Position numbers and translations under genes: made by a program. Positions 54,211 through 60,000 of a stretch of DNA of 60,000 nucleotides are shown in pieces. A model generated the notes under the pieces. That model did not search any database and was not told the DNA's origin. It saw only the letters and a list, made by a program, of their open reading frames with translations. How positions within the stretch are numbered: position 1 is the first letter of the stretch; every line of letters begins with the position of its first letter. This stretch comes from Antedon mediterranea (taxonomy: Eukaryota > Echinodermata > Crinoidea > Comatulida > Antedonidae), in the NCBI RefSeq assembly GCF_964355755.1, contig NC_092677.1:24772101-24832100 (forward strand), read 5' to 3'.

Positions 54211-54957
54211 TTTAAAAGTTCCATTTTAAAAAAAATTATTTTAAAGAAACAAAATCTACGTGCATGTAATCCTGCTGTAAATTATCACATAATTATAATA
54301 ATATAACAATATTCAATAACATTAACAATAATAATAAGTAGTAGTTTTTTTAACAGACGAAAACCAGACAGGAAAAAAACTGTTTTAATTAAAAATCTTA
54401 AAATTGGATGACAGCCAAAAAAAAGTCTAAACTTTTTTTTTGTCGTGTTAACTACAAGAATGATTTTCTTTAAATTAATTTTTCTTTTAATTACAATTTT
54501 TTAATGAAGTTTTACATCTAAATTTAAATTTAAAAAGAACAACTTATCAAGGGAGAATTAGCATTAATGAAATTCTCACAATAACCAAACAAGACATGGC
54601 GACACAATGCAATATTGCTAACTATGCGCAACGCCGCGGTATTAATGTATACGGGCGTTTATATTTTGAAATTTTAAATTGTTGTACACACATACGTGTA
54701 TAAATTCTAAGCTATACATTTGTGACACAGTTTGTAGCAACATAGACAGTTTAATCTTTCTAATAAATTTAAGTGTTGCCATGGGAAATTAACTTTAAGG
54801 AGTACATATGAATCCTAAAGAATTATATTTTATGAAGATAAAAAAAACATTATAAAATGTAGGACAGAGTCTGTTAATACAGAATGCAAATACAACTACT
54901 TTTCTTGAAAGCGATTCTATTTATTATTACTACTATAGATTTGAACATTTTACTGTG

Positions 54958-55925
54958 ATTGTGGCGAACATTTATTTTACTTGATAAAACATTGTTTCTT
55001 TTTTTTATTTGCGTTTAATATTTTTTATTCTTTTATTTCATTTTGTTTGGCTAATGAAAAGATGAGTACAGTAAATGGATATTTTGAGTTTCACGTAGAG
55101 TAATTTTATTTTTTGTTTTATTGTCACTAGTAGTATTGGACATCCTCACTAAAACATTGTTTCTGTTTAAATTCATTTGTGTTCTTTTTATTCTTATATT
55201 ATTCGATTTCATTTGGCTAATGAAAAGATGTGCACAGCATTTGTTTATACAATTTTAAATGTTATTGTTACCCCACTATTAGACCGAGAAGACTATATAA
55301 GGAAGTGCTTCCAGCATCTTTTATAGAAGACAATAACTACTATGTCCATTAAGTTATATGTCTTGATGTTTAATTTTAATTTCAAATGTAAATAGGTTGG
55401 GTAATCATCAGGAATAGTCCTGAACAGGGAGATGAGCGCCCCTGCCCCCCGATGAGTTTCGGGATCTCTTTGAACCGGAGGGAGAGTACCCGTCAAGGTC
55501 CCTACCAAGGGCTACAGGTCCCAGGTTTTTAGTTGTTTTTAAAATTAATTAGTGTTCCATGACCTTCTCATCAAAATTAACGTCTCTCATTGTTGTGCTA
55601 TGTCAACATAATGTCAATGACGGCGAAATGTCCCCAATAATGGGGATAGCTATGCAAACAAGTAAGTAAGTAACTATACAAAATGGACATTCTGTGCATC
55701 ACATAGAGTAATTCTATTTTTTACTTTTTTGGCAGTTAGTGGTATTGGACACCTTCACTAATAAAACATTGTTTTTTTTTCATTTGGATAATACTTTGTT
55801 CTTTTATTCCATTTCATTTGGCTAATGAAAAGAGTTGTGCACAACATTTTTGTATACCACTTTTAAATGTTATTGTTATCACACTTTATCAAAATGGACA
55901 TTTTGTGTTTCACATACAGTAACTA
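54958..55925. repeat. Tandem array, period about 170-215 bp, interrupted by an insertion
   Basis: AAAACATTGTTTCT, TTCATTTNGTTTGGCTAATG, AAAAGATG.GCACA, TTTTAAATGTTATTGTTA and GGACAT.TTGTG.TTCAC recur three to four times. The array is cut once at 55280-55672 by a retroelement fragment. Confidence 0.85.
55280..55672 (+). mobile_element. LINE-like 3' fragment with target-site duplication ACTAT
   Basis: 393 bp flanked by ACTAT on each side (55275-55279 and 55673-55677) and ending in (AAGT)3, so a 5'-truncated retrotransposon in plus orientation. Near its end a TCCCC-AATAAT-GGGGA hairpin lies about 30 bp from the tail, as in several LINE 3' UTRs. The first bases can be read as RRLYKEVLPASFIEDNNYYV then stop, which could be the very end of a reverse-transcriptase ORF; that reading is tentative. 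Confidence 0.75.
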
Positions 55926-56150
55926 TATTTTTACTATATTAGCAGTGGCATTGGGTGTAATGTGCTGTGTCAGGAGTGGGCAGGAACACCCTCTCTTTTT
56001 CCCCATTTTCAATTGCAACAATATAAAAGTAATAACAGTTTTGCATAGTGAAAATGATCTTGTTAGGTGTACTACAAACTATCTGTACGATATTCAAATC
56101 TCTTTACTAAATTTAAATTGTAGCTCTCTTCTCGGAGTTAGGCTAATGTC

Positions 56151-56183
56151 GGTTTATCCAGGTAAGCTAGGCACGAAATAGAC
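56151..56183 (+). repeat. 33-bp block identical to 18438-18470
   Basis: Begins GGTTTATCCAGGTAAGCTAG and ends CGAAATAGAC. It contains CAG|GTAAGCT, a good splice-donor match. Flanks on both sides differ from the 18 kb copies. Confidence 0.85.
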
Positions 56184-56684
56184 TAGTGTGATTTTCCATT
56201 TTGTATTGTTTGTTGTATATTGTATTTATTCTGAAAAAAAAATGATTAATCCATCAATATTCATTAATACTTTTTATTTTTCATACTATTATTAATTATT
56301 AAGAGCTGTTTAGAATTTTTAATTGATGTGATTTTATTTACTCAATCTGCACAAAGGTATAATAACCTTAAAATCACTATACTCTATATTTATAAAACTA
56401 TCATAGTATTATCTACAGTAGCATTCAGTAGTGATTATTTCAGTTAATACAAAAGAACAGAACTTCACAGTGGAATCAGGTAAACAATTAAGAATTACAG
56501 TATAAATGAAGTGAACAAGTCAATCCTGAACAAAGGCAAGTTACAAACGACTAAACACAGCTGCCTGGAATGATTGGCAGAAACTTGTTGAAATTCATCC
56601 AATAACACCTGCTTATTTATTACTTATTACTCTACAATATGAGGATGAATTTAAATAATATTGTTTTCAATTATATTAGTTTAT

Positions 56685-56920
56685 TTAAAGATATATTGTC
56701 CCCCTTTTGTAATTTTTTGTTGAATATGTCATTTTAAAGTCACATAATTAGTTTTTCACTAATATTTACCTGAAAAAATGTAATTTAAAGCAAAAAATAC
56801 TTAAATTGTCTGTCAGACAATGAGTTTTTGGTTAAAATTAACCATTTATTTTGTCTTTTTATACGTGAAATAATAAAGTAAATAATATCTTCATTTTTTG
56901 GGGGGACAATACATCTTTAA
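56685..56920. mobile_element. MITE family B copy, internally deleted
   Basis: TTAAAGATATATTGTCCCCC at the left and GGGGGGACAATACATCTTTAA at the right (TTAA 56917-56920). About 120 bp are missing from the middle compared with the copy at 57.4 kb. Confidence 0.9.
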
Positions 56921-57360
56921 TTGACAAAATATTTTCACTTTTTTTAAAAATCTGCCTGCCCTTTTTACAACAAAATTATATCGAGTACATCAACAATGTA
57001 CAGTATTATAGCAAATCTGATGACCATTTTAGAGTAACAATCTTGTAGTGCGCCCTCATGTTACTGATCAACACTGATGTTCTGTACATTTTCTGAAGTT
57101 ACAATTATTCTATTTTAAGGTAAATCATTTCGTATTCAAGAACTATTTCTTGAATAAACAAATTGATTATTGGTGCAAAATATACTGCTGGATAAAAATA
57201 TTTAATTCCAGAATTTGCGGTCCATAATTTTATATCGACGATAATTTCTTGAGTACATGGACTGTACCAAGTTTATTTCAAACACTAAAGAATAGTATTT
57301 TCTGTTATAAAATAAATCTACCTCAAATCCTATTATTCATAATTTTGTTGATGGTCATTG

Positions 57361-57717
57361 TTAAAGATGTATTGTCCCCCTGAAAAAATAATTCTTAAAA
57401 AATTTTTTGTTGAATATTGCATTTTAATGTAACATAATAGTTATCCACTTTGACCAAAAATTGGATCGAAAAAAAATGTATTTAACTGAAAAAATATAAT
57501 TTAAAGCAAAAAATGGTCAAATTGGCTGCCAGCCAATGGATTTTTGGTGGAATTTTAACATTTTTTTTGGTCATTTTATAAGTGAAAACGTGATTTTTTT
57601 TTCGTTTTTTTTTTCTATTGAAGTGATGAACTTTATTAAAACTACAAAATAACATATTCAAAGTCTGATTTAATTAATCTTCATTTTTTATGTTTTTGGG
57701 GGACAATACATATTTAA
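57361..57717. mobile_element. MITE family B, best copy (357 bp)
   Basis: TTAAAGATGTATTGTCCCCC (57361-57380) pairs with GGGGGACAATACATATTTAA (57698-57717). The interior lacks coding sequence. TTAA at both outer ends could be a target duplication (piggyBac-like) or part of the repeat. Confidence 0.9.
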
Positions 57718-57720
57718 TTA

Positions 57721-58248
57721 AATATTATTACAATTCCAGCATAACAATATAATTTATCAACTACTGTAGCTAATTAATAATTATGAGGTCAAGGTTCAGT
57801 CAATGAGTGCACTTTATTTTCAGTTAATGAACTTTGAGCCTGGTTGTAGCACCTGTTTTAATAAATAAATATTATACAAAAAAACTCATACAAACAGTGG
57901 CATGAAATAACTTTAATAAATAAAATACATTGAGAAAAGTTGTTTTAATAAATAAACCTTACTTTTTACAAACCTATAAAATGAGACTAATTTTTTTCTA
58001 TTTTTAATTTTTTTTAATTTAGTTATCAATTAATAATTAATATTTTAACAACTGAACTAATTATATTATAGATATAATGAAATAATACAACAGGTATACA
58101 GTAGGAAAATGAACATTCAAGGCAATAATTACTAAAATACTGGACAGAAATTACTGCAAAAATGCAAAACTATGAAAAGCAATCACAAACAAAAAATGTT
58201 GTTTGAATTTAATAAATGAAACCAAGATCATTGCTTAAAACAGCTATA
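57721..58248. other. No gene seen
   Basis: AT-rich with A/T runs. Repeated TTTTAATAAATAAA words at 57857, 57909 and 57942. Confidence 0.5.
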
Positions 58249-58724
58249 CAGTAGAACCTGTGTTTTACGTTCCCTTGATTTTACGTACGCTTAAAATAAC
58301 CGATGACGTCATCATTTTCTTACATTGAGGGCGCAATTTAACAACAACAAAGCACACAAAGCCACAATCATGGCTGTGTGAGGAATTCTCTGCTGTGTGT
58401 GGGACAAGCTACGCACGTGCATTCCCCCTAAAGCAGACTGTTTTTAATATTGATAGAAAACAATTATATTTTACACTTTATTTAAACATCGCACAGCCTG
58501 TACTGTACTTTTCTAGTTAGGCCTCACATCTTGCTAGGCCTGCTAGCTTGGCCTGAATAGTGTCTAGGCAAGGCCTAGCTAGTGACCACCTCTGCATACT
58601 GTAGGCAAACACGGCTAGCTACGATCTCTACGTATTTGGGGTCAATTTAAGGTCAACCTTGATTTTACGAATCCTTTGTTTTACGTACGCCTTTCAGTCC
58701 GTACGTAAAATGAAGGTTCTACTG
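58249..58724. mobile_element. Second pogo/Tigger-like non-autonomous element
   Basis: CAGTAGAACCTGTGTTTTACG at the left and CGTAAAATGAAGGTTCTACTG at the right, flanked by TA (58247-58248 and 58725-58726). Subterminal blocks TTGATTTTACGTACGC and TTGTTTTACGTACGC also occur in both halves. 476 bp, no ORF. Confidence 0.85.
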
Positions 58725-59067
58725 TATATAATTTAATGTTGTACTTCGACATAAATCAATGAAACAAACGTTGATCTGGTATTATGAGGACAGGACTGTC
58801 AATGCTGTAATCCTTAAAATTATGGAGGGCAGCAGAGTATCTTATCTCTACGCTCGCGCTAACCGCTCGCCAATTCGCCAATGGCGACTGGAGTCTCCAT
58901 TTGGCGAAAATAATTATTGCCTCGTTCGCCAAATTGGCGAAAATACATTTCCAAGCCTAGGCCTAGGCCTAGCCTGGTCGGCGTGACTTCTATGGGAGCG
59001 AGAATTTGCCACACTTCAGTACTTTCTGACTCGGGTACACTTTTTACCACCACAGCATTTTATGTAA

Positions 59068-59240
59068 CGACGTCACGATCGCCGTGTTCATTTTTTTAGT
59101 TCTGTCTGTTTAAACATGCGCAGAGCGTGCCTCGATGACGTTTTAATGACACACAGTTAATGTGATTGGTTCGTGGCCGGTCGTCGTCGACGTGATGATG
59201 AGCGAATAAAAGGGAAGTCCCTATTCTTCGACGTAGAAAA
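59068..59240 (+). promoter_or_regulatory. Candidate promoter in CpG-richer block
   Basis: CGACGTCA (59068-59075, CRE-like), CATGCGCAGAG (59115 on, NRF1-like), TGACGTTT (59136), an inverted CCAAT (ATTGG, 59165-59169) and AATAAAAGGG (59205-59214, TATA-like) follow each other in order on the plus strand. No transcript evidence is available here. Confidence 0.4.
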
Positions 59241-59678
59241 TGGACTTCAAGAAGAAAATGTAAACAGAAACATGTGGACGAATACTTCCGTAAACGAGGC
59301 TGTTCTGTTATTTAAAAAGGGGAATTTTAAATTTAACAAAGTAATTACCTCAATAGTATAATGTTAACATGTTTAATTTTCTTTCCCTTTCGATTATTCT
59401 AACCGAAAGTTGCGCTTTAAATTGAATAGCTAAGAAACAACGTATACTACAACGGCAACCCTGGCCAAAGCGCGTTTCGGCCGCCTACATAGAATGGGTT
59501 ACGGCCGCTGCATAGCAAATTCAAAGCTTCTTAAATTTCTGCGGTACATTTCTTCCTAACGTACTTGTTTTATATAATAATAGATTGATAAATATTCCAC
59601 TTATTAAATAATTTAATAAATCGGTAAAGTTGACGTTTCGAAGCAAATATTCCATGATGAGAGGCGACATTTTTCGAC

Positions 59679-59830
59679 ATGCCTCGTGTGCGGCGAAGAC
59701 TAGTTCAGAAAATGGAACAGTCCACTGCGGGGGTTATCCAATCATTAATTAACGCGCTAATACATGCATACCATGCACATTGCCTGGGCGACGGTAATTT
59801 AGTAATAAGCGGAGAACTGAATCCCCCGTA
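59679..59830 (+). CDS. Possible first coding exon of an unidentified gene
   Basis: ATG in context TCGACATGC opens a frame reading MPRVRRRLVQKMEQSTAGVI followed by QSLINALIHAYHAHCLGDGN and about ten more residues. The frame stops at TAA 59829-59831, but that TAA lies within GTAAGG, a good splice donor at 59828, so the frame could continue by splicing beyond the window. It has a basic start and then a mixed, possibly helical region. I do not recognise the family. The block is CpG-richer than the rest of the window and sits 450 bp downstream of a promoter-like cluster. It could equally be chance, or part of a mobile element. An opposing minus frame (59705-59914) overlaps it. Confidence 0.25.
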
Positions 59831-60000
59831 AGGAAAATGGTAATCACTGATATTTATGGTAGGGATTATTTTTTTCAGTGGTTGGTCTTGTTGGTTTCTT
59901 CGCACCAGGTCCACGCAAAGTCAAATAAAACGATGTGGTTTATCAAACAGAAATATAAATTAGCTTTAATTCAATACTAAATTAGCCAGATTTTGATAAT

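Overview
The window is AT-rich animal nuclear DNA. It has interrupted genes with GT-AG introns, no operons, many short transposon relics and many tandem arrays. The only gene identified with confidence is the 5' part of a TOX-family HMG-box gene on the minus strand. Its protein is closest in layout to the single TOX gene of invertebrates, with features shared with vertebrate TOX3 and TOX4. tRNA-derived SINEs, CCTAGGCCT-type repeats and short MITEs suggest a marine invertebrate, possibly a deuterostome such as an echinoderm. That placement is inference and is not proven here.

Layout. From 354 to 38546 lie four coding exons of TOX, transcribed right to left: exon 1 at 38475-38546, exon 2 at 2525-2620, exon 3 at 894-1721 and exon 4 at 354-581. 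The 3' exons lie beyond the left edge. All visible introns are phase 0. Intron 1 is about 36 kb and fills most of the window. It holds SINEs, MITEs, foldback elements, at least five minisatellites (unit lengths of about 12, 16, 18 and 31 bp, plus an ATGA-rich array) and repeated 60-250 bp tandem duplications. A few unique segments within it carry RFX/X-box-like or homeobox-like motifs and could be enhancers.

Upstream of TOX (38547-39020) is a more GC-rich stretch with an octamer ATGCAAAT and two CACGTG E-boxes, the likely promoter-proximal region. From 39 to 58.7 kb there is no recognisable gene. This part is dominated by two MITE families, one ending in TTAAAGATGTATTGTCCCCC and one in AAGCTCTGTCTACACTATC. 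A pogo/Tigger-type element sits inside a copy of the first, and a LINE-like 3' fragment with a 5-bp target duplication interrupts a tandem array. Near 48.95 kb is an isolated CCAAT plus TATA arrangement on the plus strand.

The last 1 kb (59.0-59.9 kb) is CpG-richer and carries CRE-, NRF1- and CCAAT-like motifs and a short ORF (MPRVRRRLVQK...) that ends at a GTAAGG donor. It may be the 5' end of another plus-strand gene.

No complete transposase, reverse transcriptase, rRNA gene, functional tRNA gene or CRISPR array was found. Most open frames are chance or repeat-driven.
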